Shown piece by piece: positions 52,717-64,000 of a stretch of 64,000 nt of DNA. Both the position numbers and the translations under genes were made by a program. Within the stretch, counting starts at the first letter, position 1. Every line of letters starts with the position of its first letter. This stretch comes from Roridomyces roridus (taxonomy: Eukaryota > Basidiomycota > Agaricomycetes > Agaricales > Mycenaceae): positions 124,001 through 188,000 of the forward strand of contig JARKIF010000026.1 in the NCBI GenBank assembly GCA_029378245.1, given 5' to 3'. Below the pieces are notes generated by a model. The model had not been told where the DNA came from. It made no database searches and worked only from the letters and a program-made list of their open reading frames with translations.

Positions 52717-55389
52717 CTAACCCGAATCAGAGTCCACTTGAAGAGGGCCATTGGGATGTATCTCCGACTGGAGACGAGCGTAGCATTGTTGCACGGCTTT
52801 CTGCTGCTGCTCCCACGAACGAATGAGGTCGGGTGGAGGAGAGGGTGCTGCCTGCGATGAAGAATTGATCACATGTTCGACGGATAGGATTCCTGACCTA
52901 CCCGAATCCATTCCAAAATCGCGTCAAGATATCTGAGCTGCACAAGGCCATGCTCGTGCTGGTGCAAATGATATTCAGTGTCCGGTTTGAAAATTGAACA
53001 AGCCTGCGCAAGGTCAAGATCCTTCAGTGCATCCAATAACTCGGCATCTGGATTGCAACGACACAATAATGAGATCCCGGATTTATGCCTATTGCAATTC
53101 AAACATCGGTTCGAAGGGAAGAAATAGGTACTTGCGCACGAGCAAAGTGAAACGCTGTGAAGTTCCTTTGTAGAACCGCGGCCTTTAGGCGTCGTATCCA
53201 TTGGAGGACAGCGAAACGGCGGATTTCTTCGCGAGGCATGTACAGTGGACCACATTTATCAGGATCGTCGAGAAATCGCAGGATAGCCTTGATATCCACC
53301 GAATCGGCTCCTGATACCTTGGTAAGCGGCACGAGTACATCCCATTTCAGTAAGAGTAAGTCCAAAATGCCGTGGATGTCGAGGGAGTAAAGCATTCCGG
53401 GCCGCTCGGATAGCACATTCCAAATGCGCAACACGGAAAGGATATCTGGGCTTTGAAAATACTGGGGATGTAATAAATCGGCGGGATAATCTCGAGGACT
53501 ATCACCATCCTGCCAGAAATATGAGCACACACACGGAAGCGACACGGAGGAGTAAAAAAGCCGACAGGACTGGACTGGAATGCAAGCGCCAGTGTACAAA
53601 ATTTGCCCCAAGTTCTGATCAGGTCCAGTGGTGCGGGTGAGAATCGCTGCAGCACTGAGTATCGACAGTTGCGAGGAAATCATATTTTACCTCGAGCCAA
53701 CTGATAACGGTCTGTGCCTGGTCTGTTGACCTCCAACGCGGGGTTTGGGCGAATACCTCATGCTGAAAATTGACACTCCAGAAAAGAGGGAGCAATCCGT
53801 CTGATGGAGGGACTTCCCAGAAGCGCAACATAAAGGCGGTCGAGATCCTCCTGTTTGACGTTTCATTTTTTGTGTTTGCTAATTTCAATCGAGATAACCC
53901 ACCCAAAGTTGATAGGCTCCAGAGATCCGGATAAGAGTGCACACGCCATATCATGCACCAGCGTATTCAGCAGGTCTTCCCCCGAGATACAGAATGATAA
54001 TGACCGCTGCGAGTCCACCAAAAAGTCGCCGAAAGAGGCATGCAGCAATTCAACCGATTTAGGATACCCCAAAATGCGCGCAGGGTGCACAAGGACCACA
54101 GCATGTAGGCCGCGTAAAACAGCACGAGACGTTCCTTGTCGCATTCGCAAGATACTATCGATTTGTTCGGCGTCAAAATTTCCTTTCACAACGGCATGCA
54201 AGACACGAAGGAGTGTCGGCTTGTTGGGGATGGACGACAAGATTTGAGTGTACAAGTCGTCGAGAGGGGTCAGACTGCTGGGATCCAGACTGAGAACCGC
54301 GTCGAGTCGCTCTGCAGGATGTGAATATTCGTCGTCGATGCAGCGAAGAACGGTCGACGCGTAGATGAATGTTCCGGACGACTTTTCGATCAGGTGTTCA
54401 ATCGTATTTTCCCCAGGCCAGCGTTCATCCAGCAGCGTTCCGCGGGCGGTGTGAATCTGCTGGACTCGCGAAAACCCCTCCGTAAGATATCGGCGAATGT
54501 CTGCGAGCGCAGCATCATCCGCTCGTATCTCGAGACCACGACAGACGTCCGAGCTCTTTGGGGCTTCGAAGATGTCACGGAGATGTGGCTCAGAGCGACT
54601 GCACACGAGGATATGGAGGGGTGCATTGCCAGAATGCAAGACGTCGATCAAGGCACGTATGAGCGCAGTTTGCGTCCCGCGGTCCTCGCATTCGTCCAAA
54701 CCATCAATGACCAGGATGGGTCGAGACGCTAGCGGAGGTACGTCTCTGAACGGCTGGACTAGGAGTTTCTCGAGCTGGTGGTGTATTGCCTTCCCCAGGA
54801 CGAGCCTGTCCGTCTCGACGGCGCGCTGGATCCTGGGGCCGAGTTGGGGAAATGTGGCCGCGAGCTGATACGCGAGGGTTGGCAACAAGTTCCTCCATGT
54901 CCCACGGCTGACGCTCCCCCGCTTGAAGAAGAAGGCGCCGCCCAATTTACCGCCGTCATGACAGCTCGCGGCAAATTGTTGCGCGATTGCGGACTTGCCA
55001 ATACCGGCGCAGCCATGGAGCCAGAGTATCAGGCTGTCACTGGGCTGCTCGAAGGACCATTTGTCTAACTGATCCAATATGGCGCTTCGCGTGCCGGGAT
55101 GGCACGAGGGATCCGGAGGTCGCTCGGCCGAGTCGTGCATTGCGTCAAGAGACACGGCACGGAGCAGAATGTCGAGGCCTTATTGGAGTCAGTGTGCAGC
55201 TCGAAAGTCGAGGCATTGGCACGCACCGCTTTCCCCGACGTTCGTCGTATGAGAGACATTCAAGCTTCCTGCGACGTTGTTGAAGGTGGTGTTCTGGAAG
55301 TGAACTGGTCGATCTCCTTCGATGCGCAGAACGCTGTCGGCATCCTGAGTCTGAAGGCGAACTGGTCGTTCCCCATCGACGCGCGGCAT
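52717..55389 (-). CDS. NACHT P-loop NTPase N6
   Basis: Exons (complement): 55227-55389, 53903-55178, 53691-53850, 53566-53646, 53154-53509, 52902-53088, 52717-52851; 785 aa. Two 19-residue N-terminal repeats (GERPVRLQTQ..., GDRPVHFQNT...), GSLNVSHTTNVGESG, NACHT header with HDSAERPPDPSCHPGTR, Walker A GCAGIGKS, Walker B LVIDGLDE, LVCSRSE, the winged-helix part, then the C-terminal region with RFSPAPLDLIRTWG, ILDLLLLKWDVLVPLTK, DPDKCGPLYMPREEIRRF, LLCRCNPDA and PSPPPDLIRSWEQQ. It is the undamaged sister of N5. Exon 5 donor is the least certain border: the only phase-compatible site is GTTTCA, while GTACCT nearby is out of phase. Confidence 0.88.
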
Positions 55390-56600
55390 TTTCAGGTGGT
55401 GGCAGAGAGGAAGAGAGCGTGTGCGAATACCCACACTGTCTCAACACTGCCTTGTACTGCTTGTACAGGTGGATCTCCAAACAATGGCAGTGCCATAAGA
55501 ATACCACGGACAACAGCTTGAAGTTGACCGTTGGGACAATTGGATCTCCAAGGACGTAAGATACGTAGACCAGTCCGTACCTGAGCGCTGGGGAGCATTG
55601 GATTCGCCATGCACGTGATCACCGGTTACCTGCTCCGGGTAGCTCCGGGACCAACTGCGAATGACCCGCCTCCCGCCAGACGCAATATTAAATCCGCCCG
55701 CCAAAATGCTCCAAAGTAAGTATCGAGTTCATCAGGCGGGGGGGCGCCGACGTAGGATGTGTGCATACTATATGTCCACCGAGCAGGCCGAAATGATAAA
55801 TCCACCATGAGGAACTCGGAATGGATCGAAATTGGCCATGGGTTGCATGAGACGCCACCTTGTTCGAGACGACCCTGACTCCGCACGAGCCAAGCCAAGC
55901 GATTCATTTCCTTGGCGGAATAATGAATCACAGAGAGTGCCCGCGGCCCGTGGCCCTCGTTTTTGGTATCGTCAATTCAATTCAATGTGTCCGTGTCGGG
56001 TGTGGCGCTGAGGAATTCTTCATTTTCCTTGCTTGCTTGCTTAACTACCGCCAACAGCTGCCGGCATCTCCGGCGTCAGCATGTCTCCGAATGAGTCTGT
56101 TCGTTGTTGCTGCCGATGTCCTCGTGCGTAGCGATTTTGAGCGCTCCATGCAATACCTCCGTTCCCGAGTCGGAAGGGAACCTTCCGTCTAAAGTAGAAG
56201 TAGAAATAGTGAGTAGGTATTAAGAAACAGAAACCCGGGCGCCAAAATCGAAGGTGGTGGAGCGCCCGACTCCAAGGTCCAAGACGGATGCCTGGCAGAG
56301 TTATCGGGCGAATTAGGTATAGCGCTCCTAACACAGAGAATCAGAGAGAAAGGGGTAGTATGACTCGGGTGACAGTCAAGCTTTTTCTTATCATCAGATT
56401 GAAGGGACCAGCAAGAGCGTAAATGGACAGGTGGTGATGTCAGTCCGAGGGCGCCGAGTTCTCGCGTGCGCAAGACACGCGGGACGGGTGGAGACCGACT
56501 CGCCCGAGGTATGTTATGTAGGTGGGGACTTTCGCCATCGAAATACGACGAGTCGGACGCGGAACGGTCCCTTCTCCAGGAGAACTGTTTTCTTCAAAGC
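55390..56600. repeat. Segmental duplication, upstream arm of N6
   Basis: Second copy of the 50397-51690 block. Shared landmarks include CCTTGTACTGCTTGTACAGGTGG, the CTTGCTTGCTTAACTACC run and the ending GTCCGAGGGCGCCGAGTTCTCGCG. No gene modelled. Confidence 0.65.
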
Positions 56601-57224
56601 CCTTGAGAACGCAAACGCGGATCCCAGCACGCTCGAAAAAAATTCAGGACCCTGAGATGAAAATCCGAAACACCAGCGGGAGCGAGTAGTAGCGAGACAG
56701 CGACAATCGAACAAGGTATGCCAAGGTCTCTTGAAGCGAAGGAGTGACAAGCCTGAATAACGTGGAATGGCCGAAGTTCGGAGAGACAAGGGCAGATTCC
56801 ACCGGATAGTCAGGGAGGACTGTGGAGCGGCTAACGTCATGAGACGGGGTTTGAGAAGCTTCGTGGACAATTAGGAGGGTATTATTCTGCTGAGCCTGCA
56901 GAGTCCAGCCCCAAGAGACTCTCTGGTCTGGATCGTGGTGTGGTGGCGGGAAGAAAAAAGGTGACGCGTGGCTGTGGTGATGCGCCTTCCTCTTGACTCC
57001 CACCGTCATCACACGATCTACGGAAGGCAGTCAATTTCCAGCTCGATACGCGGCGATGTACGTTTCTCGCTCCCCGCTCGGACTGGCATTTCAGCCGTCT
57101 TTTGTCCCTCCGAGGTCCATTCCTGATACGTGAATGAGCTGCCAAACGCATCCAGATCGGCGCAGATTTCCCTCTTGCAATACTTAAAGGCAAGTCGTTC
57201 GAGGTCAATTCTTCAGCCACTCTC
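56601..57224. other. Promoter region of the GT2 gene
   Basis: Contains long minus-strand frames, which run antisense into the GT2 gene and look like shadows of its GC-rich codon use. No other feature found. Confidence 0.3.
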
Positions 57225-59752
57225 ATGGGTCGAGTCGTAGAAATCCAGCGCAGCAACGATGCCAGCGACGAGGACCTCTCACTCAAGGAGCTTGAGCCAT
57301 CCTCCCTCCCTACCCTCCCTCGTGTCGATTTCCTCCCGGCAAAACGCTCGATCTTGGCTCCGCGCATCGTGGACGAGGACATTCCCTCTGGTCTGGCCAC
57401 GCCCGAGATCATAGACTCGGTCCCCATCGCCACACTTCCCCTTGTGCACGATTTCTTTTCGCCAAAAGGCGCGATTCGGACGTCCCTTGGGTTGGAACGG
57501 CAGGCCGAGGAGGATATTACCGTCGTCCACGCCCCCATTCCGCGTGTCCGCGACCAACTTCCCCCGCAGCATTCGATTCCCAGGCCTGCGCCAGTGGTTC
57601 TCCCGGAGGAGGAAGACATCTCCTCTGAGCTGACCACTCCCACCCTCGTTCTCCCGAGCAGTGCCCCACGCGATGCTCGCCGCTCCCCTTCCCCTACTCC
57701 CGAATCTCCCGGGCCGGAAACCGATGCCTCCGTCGTGCGTGCAGCCCGCATGGAGCGGGGCATCCCCATCGCCCCCGAGGACGACAAGGGCGGTGCCGAG
57801 ATGCGTTCCTGGTACTTCCGTTTCGGGCGCACCAAATTCGTCAACAGCCGCCCCAGCGAGATGGTCGACGTCGGCTCTGACTCGCCGCCCATCGTCCTGC
57901 CCTACCCGCCCACTGCAGACGAGAAGTATCAGTATGTGCACACAAACCGGATTCCGCTCTACATCTTCGGCACTTTCTCTTTCTTGTCCATCTCTGCGGG
58001 CATGTGGTTGTTCTCGCTTTCGACTCCGGACTTTTATTGGCGAGTGCGCGCCTCTATTTATCCTGAACTCACGCTTGACTCTTGTATTAGGTTCATCGTC
58101 TTTGGCTTCTTCGTAGAGTTCCACATGATGATCGCCTACGCTGTTGGGTAAGTTTTAGACTTTTCTCAAGAAGAACCTTTTGGCTCAATGTGCGCAGATA
58201 CACCGGAAAGGACTATGACTTGGACAAGCACAAGGAAGTCGTCCAGACATACGCTACCTCCCCTGGTGACGATCCCTCGGTGTGAGTGCCTCTTGCTGAT
58301 CTACCAGACCGCGACTCACTGCCATTTAGAGACGTCCTGCTGCCGTGCTGCGGCGAACCCATAGAAGTCCTCGAGAACACGTACAAATACGTCTCCAAGC
58401 TGACCTACACCAACTACCTCGTGCACGTGCTCGACGACGGCGGCTCCGACGCGGTCAAATCGCTCGCCGCAGCCTACGGCTTCAACTACATCCGGCGCCC
58501 TAACCGCGGGTACCTGAAGAAGGCGGGAAACCTGCGCTACGCGTTCACGGTCACCAGCGGGGACTTTTTCGTCATCTTTGACGCCGATTTTTGCCCTCGG
58601 CATGACTTTGTGCAGGAGATGATCCCGCATATGAGGCATGAGACGGATACGGCTATCGTGCAGAGCCCGCAGTTTTTCAGGCCGTGCCCGGATCAGACCT
58701 GGATCGAGCAAGGTGGGAGTGCGACGCAGGAGTTGTTTTATCGGATCATTCAGGTCAATCGGAATCGGTGGGGTGCTCGTGAGTTTTAATCCTTTTTCGC
58801 ACCCGAGAGTTCTACTGAATCGGATTCCAGCCATTTGTGTAGGCAGTAACGCCATCTACCGCCGCTCGGCGTTGGAAGCTGTTGGCGGGACCGCTGAAAT
58901 CGGTCATTCCGAGGATGTGCATACTGGATTCTACGCCATGGGCCGTGGATGGCGCGTCAGATACGTGCCGCTCTGTCTCGCATGTGGAATTTCCCCCGAC
59001 ACCGCCAAGGCGTACTTTTCGCAGCAGGTGCGAGTCAACGCCTCTCTCTTCCCTCCCTCCTTTGCTCATGGGGGTGTTCATAGATGCGTTGGTGCTCCGG
59101 CTCCACCACACTCCTTACCAATCCAGAATTCTGGACTTCGAAACTCACACTCATTCAGAAAATGTGCTTCCTGACTGGGATGCTCTACTATTCGGCTGCT
59201 GCCATGTCCATCTTTTTGAACCCCCTCCCCGGGCTGCTCATGCTCGTCTTCAAACCTCAGCATATCATCTTTTACAACTTTTTCTTCGTCCTACCCGCCG
59301 TCTTGGATAATATCATCATTTTCAGGCTGTGGAGTCGGCAGGTGAATTCCTCTCTTTCTCTCAGCCACGATAATAGAACTAAATTTGATTTGAAGCGCTT
59401 CAACTTCAACTGCATCCACGTCTTCGTGATCCAACAATACGCCTACCTCATGGCGATCAAAGACAAGATATTTGGGACCACCGCTGCCTGGGTTCCCTCT
59501 GGCGACAATAAAGCGCAGGCCTCCAAAGAAGCCGGTGCACCCGCTGTAAAGTCAAGCAAAGGCAAGAACAACAAGTACCGCAACTCGCGGATCCTTTGTG
59601 CGATTTGGGTGTATGGCGTTACGGGGGCGATTATTGGGCTGACGACGTTGAGGCTTGTGCAGGGGTATCATTGGTGGAACTTTATCCCGATGCTGCTCTT
59701 GGATAGCTACAATATCTTTGTGACCTTCCACTTTATTTGGTTCACGCGGTAG
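57225..59752 (+). CDS. Glycosyltransferase family 2, cellulose-synthase-like
   Basis: Exons 57225-58147, 58198-58281, 58330-58778, 58831-59027, 59084-59341, 59396-59752; 755 aa. A proline/acid-rich cytosolic N-terminus (about 240 aa) precedes two TM helices (IPLYIFGTFSFLSISAGMWLF; FIVFGFFVEFHMMIAYAVG). The catalytic GT-A domain has DVLLPCCGEP, VHVLDDGGSD (about 371), FDADF with the metal-binding DAD (420-422), CVGSNAIYRR, HSEDV and QQMRW (550-554, the Q..RW motif split by an intron). Four more TM helices follow, with GTTAAWVPSGD. This is the full motif set D, DxD, ED, Q..RW of a processive beta-glycan synthase. The polymer made (beta-1,4- or beta-1,3-glucan, mannan) cannot be told from sequence alone. 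The last intron could be retained in frame. Confidence 0.92.
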
Positions 59753-60173
59753 AAACGGAGGGAGAGGGAGAGAGGGCGGGGGTGTAGATAGAGTACTACT
59801 AGTAGATGGTAGAGTAGACGACTAGATGTATTTATCCTCGGATCTTCAGATGCTATAATACAATTCGCTCTTTTACAGAATCCACGGTTCTGCCAAGGTT
59901 CTGCTAAATGACTGGCACTGTTGCACCGAGATGGCCGCAAGGGTCGGCTGATTCAGGCCGTGATAGGCATCAGCAACACCGGGTGATCCGGTTACTTTTC
60001 CTTTTGCTCTCTCACATGCGCCGATGACTAGCTTGCGCCAGCCCTTCGAACCCAAACTCTAGCCATTGAAGCGTTCCATTTCGAGACCGAGGTAGCAATC
60101 TCGTCTCTGCGCACCCGAGCGGCGGAGCGGTTGCGCATCAGACATCTGCCATTCAATTTGGAGTGTCTCCAAG
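59753..60173. other. Intergenic, GT2 terminator region
   Basis: Gene-poor 420 bp. A purine run (GGGAGAGGGAGAGAGGG) follows the GT2 stop. Nothing else supported. Confidence 0.3.
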
Positions 60174-61622
60174 ATGAGCACCGAGCTGTCATGGCAGTGT
60201 GTCTTGCGACGCGCGCCACGGCCCCGGGTTGAGCTGGCTCTTCTCTTGTTCTCGTTCTTGTTCTTGATTTCCTCCGGGCAGGCTCCTCTCCATGTCCTCC
60301 GCAGCCGGGCAGCACAAATCCACGACCGCAACTCTCAACACTCCAACATCCGCCCCCCAATGCTCAGCGCTCCAACTCACCTGGTCCGGCGGCACGCCCC
60401 CATACACAATCCAAGTCCTCGACTCCCCAGACAACTCGCAGCCCGCACTCTTCTCTGCTAGCGTCCAAGATACCACGGCCACGTGGAGTGCTGTCGATGC
60501 TGTCCTGGGTGCAGAGCTGGTGCTCGAGTTGACGGATGCGACGGGGAATGTGCAGACGAGTGCACCGTTTGAGGTTTCTGCTGGGAGTGGGAACGGTTGT
60601 ATTGGAGGGACCAAGGCGTCGGCGTCGGCGGCTGGGAGTACTACCACTAGCGCTCGCTCGAAGGTGACGTCGGCAACCGGCGCGCACAAGGTGCAAAATA
60701 CGGCTTCGAGTTCAGGGTACGCTGTTTTTCTATCGAAAATCACAACCGACTGACGATGCACAGGATTTCGACCTCCACTAGTTCGCTCAGCACTTCATCG
60801 CCAGCTGCCACCAGCGTCGCTAAAGACGGTTCCCCTGCCATTCAAAGGTGAATCAGCTCTGCTCTCTTCCTTTGACCAGAGTTGACGGCGAACAGCAAAT
60901 CAACGCCACCCACCGGCGCCATCGTCGGCATTGTCATCGGCGTCGTATTCTTCCTCTCCCTTCTCTCCGTCTTCCTCTGGTTCCGCTACCGCCGACGGCG
61001 TCGATACCATCGACACGGTATCGAAGCGCCCGTCTCTTTCACATCCAACGCTCCCCTCGCGTCCGAGTTCCTCTTACCCGCTGGTGGCTCACCAGTGTCA
61101 ACAGCACCATTGCCCTCAGCACTGACGAGGCAAGCTTCGCAAGTCTCGACTTCCAACGCCGTATCCACATACGCTCCTACGAATACCGGCGCCACCGTAC
61201 CCGACAGGCGGAGCGCCGTCAGCGCACGACAAGAGTTCCTGGCGAGCGAGATGCGCGCCATGCAGGAAAAGATGCAGTTGTTCAATTTGGAGGAACTGGA
61301 ACTGGAGCGAACGCGGGGGGTACCCGAGTCGAATTCCGGTGGTGGCGGGCGAACAAGCAGGATAATGCGCTTCGTCTCGAGGCGTGATCCCAATTCTCCT
61401 TCCACTCCTAGCGCGGCGTCCTCGCAAGAGGCGTTGACTGGGACACCGCGCGATGATGGCGACTCGGATCTGGAGTCTCAGCTCCAAGTGTCTCGGGCGC
61501 AGAATGACGTTTTGGCGGCGCGGATACGACAGCTGGAGGAGCAGATGCAGTCGGATTGGGCGTTGGGCTTGTCGGATGAGGCGCCACCTGGTTATGAGGT
61601 GGATTCTGTGCCAGCTGGGTAG
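60174..61622 (+). CDS. Single-pass surface protein T6 (Kre9-like ectodomain)
   Basis: Confident exons: 60292-60716, 60764-60847, 60896-61622. The ectodomain has the textbook CSALQLTWSGGTPPYTIQVL motif, TATWSAVDAV and SAPFEVS, followed by a Ser/Thr-rich stalk; TM helix GAIVGIVIGVVFFLSLLSVFLWF; RYRRRRR; a long cytosolic tail with two helical segments (RQEFLASEMRAMQEKMQLF; LQVSRAQNDVLAARIRQLEE) and the end DEAPPGYEVDSVPAG with a PPxY motif. The N-terminus is unsettled. A leader (VELALLLFSFLFLISSG) is encoded from 60174 but in another frame, and no good intron joins it. Starting at 60292 leaves the protein without a signal peptide. Confidence 0.75.
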
Positions 61623-61764
61623 CCGGAGGGTGATATGATATGTATATCCAGTTGAAAAACGCAAAACTGTAATTGGGCAGTGAGATGTGATTGGTGAACA
61701 GTCGATCGTTGGCTTTAGCGTTGCGCCCAAGAAGAAAAAAAATCCTCCGGCAAACGATCGCTAA

Positions 61765-61828
61765 GGGCAGTCCCGAATCGAACGGGTCACTTCCGCGGAG
61801 TATGGTCTGTCGGAGACTGGCGCTGCCC
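61765..61828 (-). tRNA. tRNA-like element F5 (64 nt, no D arm)
   Basis: Ends GGGCAG/CTGCCC 6/6, TCCG/CGGA hairpin, T stem CCCG/CGGG around TTCGATT, and T8 at 61735-61742, 22 nt downstream. There is no D arm at all. It lies 18 kb from the main array and shows that the unit type is dispersed. Confidence 0.4.
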
Positions 61829-62640
61829 AGGATCTTGAGGTTGAGTCAGCTGTTTTGGTACTTTAAACCTGGACTTGGACACCAGCAATCCAGGGGTCTT
61901 GGTTCAGCTATTGGGCAAATCAAATTCGAGCAATTCCTTCAAAAATGAGGTTTCTGCCTGGCTAACTGGGGTCCCCGGTTCGAACGGGCGAGGGTCGGTG
62001 AGGCGGACAAGCTGCCTCGGACGCCACCTTGGTCCCGGGTATACCGTGCGGCGTGCCTCAAACTGTATGCATTGAGCCTTCAATTTGAAGTGTTTAGCAC
62101 CATTCTCGCGGGACTGGCCACAAAATCAGTCTCTGAGCTCTATTTTCCAGTTCGGGGGAATTGGACCGTGAGAGACAACGGAATGTTAAGCCGACGAGTG
62201 CCAATGGCCGCCGCCGAGTCGAACAGGTAGGTGCTAGGCCTTCTAGCCACGTTTGCTATCTTGACCACGAGAATCCTGGCTCCCTCTGGCCCAAGAGCTT
62301 CAGATTAGCCAGCGGTTTCGGTACTCAAATCTGAACTTGGACATCACTGGCCAGAGGGTAACCCGGAGTTCCAACTAATATTACTGCCCAAATTCCAACA
62401 CAATCTCGTAGATTAAATCACCCTCTCTATCACTAAACTTCCGGTCCGCTGCTAGTCATCTAGCACTCGCGGTAAACAACACCTCCACCAAGGGCTTCAG
62501 GAGACGAAGACCCTGACTTGAACCCAGGCTCCACGAGACGGTCGATACAACTCCACGAGACGAAGGCCTCGATTCCTTTGATTTTGATTCAGGTATCCAC
62601 GAGACGGAACCTTCTCACGAAACGAGGCAACGCCGATTAG
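61829..62640. other. Spacer with B-box fragments
   Basis: Partial minus-strand T arms at about 61972-61990 (GCCCGTTCGAACCGGGG) and near 62225. No gene. Tail part is AT/GC mixed with short repeats of CCACGAGACG (62520-62620). Confidence 0.3.
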
Positions 62641-62654
62641 TGGTGGGTGGGTCC

Positions 62655-62810
62655 GGTTCAAAGAAACAGTTCGAACGCGAACCGAACTGAACTGAACGCC
62701 CGTTCAGCGTTCAGGTTCGGTAAATTGGTGAACCTGAACGCAAAGTTCGGTTCGGCGTTCGGGCGGGAGTGGGCGCGTTCGAACGTGAACGCAAAATCGA
62801 ACCGAAAGCA
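62655..62810. repeat. GTTCG/CGAAC-rich imperfect repeat
   Basis: Interspersed GTTCGAACG, GAACCGAACTGAACTGAACG, GGTTCGGCGTTCGG and similar words on both strands give many short palindromes. It has no coding look and no obvious element border. Confidence 0.6.
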
Positions 62811-62844
62811 AGGGGTATCCGCCGGGAGATGCCGAGACACAGCC

Positions 62845-63200
62845 TCATAGGTAGGGTAGGGTCTGGGGGTCCTTAATACACTTTTCCGACTGTTGTTCAG
62901 AATCTTCCAAAAACACTTTTGGGACACTCTTGGAAAAAATTGATTTCTTTGATGGGAACATTGATACCAACAGTGATTCTGAACCCAGTTAGAAGTTTCA
63001 TTTTTGGGCTCAGATTGAGCTCGAGGATGGAATCTAATGTTCGTTTAACGTTCCTGCACTGGCCAAGTGGCGGATCAAGAGAATTCATCATCTCCCAGTC
63101 ACGTTTCTCGGCCATCAGTCGTCACGTGAATTTCCTAATGGGGCTCGGCTAATAGGTAGGTAGGGGGCTGGGGGTCCTTAGTTCACTTTTCCGACCCTGT
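62845..63200. repeat. Direct repeat pair flanking 270 bp
   Basis: GGTAGGG...CTGGGGGTCCTTA(A/G)T(A/T)CACTTTTCCGAC occurs at about 62853-62890 and again at 63158-63194. The spacer has no recognisable content. The pair could be a small solo-repeat structure or a remnant of a tandem duplication. Confidence 0.5.
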
Positions 63201-63203
63201 GTA

Positions 63204-63667
63204 AGGTAGCCGACATGCACGCACGGTAAACCTGTCAAGTGGCTGTGAGAGTAGTTCTAAATAAGGAAGGTTTCGATTTTTGCCTTGTCTCTGCAGTGTT
63301 TCTGCACTGTTCTGGGGCCAGGAATGAATGTTTTGAATGCATTATGAGTTGTAAACTACTTTTGTGCCCAACAGATCCCACCATGTCCCCGCATTTGGGC
63401 CTCATGCCTGCTGATCTTCGGGCACATGATGCCCCACGTTTGACACACGTGACACGGGAAAGTTCTCCGATGTGCTTATTCCCGTTCGTCTGGCACACGA
63501 CAATGTTCCTGGATGTAGTTCTAAGCTTTCTTAGTGAGCCAAGTAGCAAATACAAGTATTCTACACCTGAACTGGCCCAAAAGTCGAGAGGAAATCGAAA
63601 CCTTCCTTATTTAGAACTACTCTCACAGCCACTTGACAGGTTTACCGTGCGTGCATGTCGGCTACCT
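63204..63667. mobile_element. Palindromic MITE with 76 bp perfect TIRs
   Basis: Arms 63204-63279 and 63592-63667 are perfect inverted copies beginning AGGTAGCCGACATGCACGC, flanked by TA on each side. Total 464 bp, no transposase. Perfect arm identity suggests recent movement. The TA target favours a Tc1/mariner-type origin. Confidence 0.88.
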
Positions 63668-64000
63668 TATAATTTTTTAAGGGTGACTACCCCTTGACCG
63701 AAAGCCGCCATTCTTGAGACTTTGACTGCAAGTTCAAGTTGATTACCAGCTGGAGACTCAACAGATTAGTGAAACCACTCACACAGTCACCTTTAATGCA
63801 ACCAGAAGCCAAGTAAGAGACTGCGGTGGGTCGGTGCTGGCTGTCCGATCAGTATTGATGGTGCATCAGAGCGGCGCGAGTCGGATTGTACAGGCATTGC
63901 GCACGTATAATTGCACTGGGTGCCTAGTCTGTGTTACTTTGTGCTTCCATAACTACATTTGAAGCTCATCTTACCCCGAAGTTTGCTTAGATTATCACGG
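63668..64000. other. Unassigned right edge
   Basis: 332 bp without a frame, repeat or RNA that I can support. Confidence 0.3.

Noticed and set aside
56882..58124. Two long minus-strand open frames (336 and 281 codons) over the GT2 gene
   Set aside because: They are antisense to the GT2 first exon, have no motifs, and GC-rich codon use explains the lack of stops.
62845..63200. LTRs of a retrotransposon
   Set aside because: The direct repeats are only about 37 bp, there is no TG...CA border, primer-binding site or polyprotein frame between them.

Overview
The window looks like nuclear DNA of a mushroom-forming basidiomycete (Agaricomycetes). Almost every gene is cut by introns of about 45-60 bp, coding density is moderate, and the gene families are typical of agarics: NACHT P-loop NTPases with GLDIL...HDS...CHPGTR headers, a DUF6534-like seven-helix protein, an F-box protein, an expansin-like GPI protein and a GT2 synthase. 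Gene models below were built by hand from reading frames, splice signals and comparison between paralogues inside the window. Product names come from recognised motifs, not from a database search.

Layout. 0-2.4 kb: a hotdog-fold thioesterase gene (+) and a poorly resolved + strand gene. 2.4-15.7 kb: three tandem NACHT genes (all minus); the third is split by a 2.36 kb terminal-inverted-repeat element with a 9 bp target duplication. 16-18.1 kb: a poorly resolved membrane-protein gene and a RING-finger gene. 18.7-27 kb: a cluster of single-pass surface proteins (two intact paralogues in inverted orientation with their promoters, plus a frameshifted one, a truncated one and one with an incomplete model). 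27.5-36.1 kb and 42.5-44.0 kb: an array of tRNA-shaped elements, all minus strand, with a proline-rich SP-TM gene between. 37.7-42 kb: an F-box gene and a DUF6534-like gene. 44.6-45.9 kb: an expansin-like gene. 46.4 kb: an intron-containing tRNA-Ala(UGC). 47.2-56.6 kb: two more NACHT genes in a segmental duplication, one broken by a 387 bp hAT-type MITE. 57.2-59.8 kb: a GT2 synthase. 60.2-61.6 kb: another surface protein. 61.7-64 kb: repeats and a 464 bp palindromic MITE.

The most unusual content is the tRNA-like array. About 21 complete and a dozen partial elements have closed acceptor ends, an A-box-like motif with a collapsed D arm, a near-perfect T arm/B box and a very variable centre. 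Nearly all are followed 19-33 nt downstream on the same strand by a run of at least five T, i.e. a plausible pol III terminator. This argues for a family of pol III transcription units rather than dead tRNA fragments. Second in interest are the two NACHT genes caught with a transposon inside an exon, where removing the element and one target-site copy would keep the reading frame.

In functional terms the window mixes putative self/non-self NTPases (NACHT), ubiquitin-related genes (RING, F-box and membrane tails with PPxY motifs that could recruit a Nedd4/Rsp5-type ligase), cell-surface and wall genes (Kre9-like ectodomains, expansin-like, GT2) and mobile or pol III repeat DNA.
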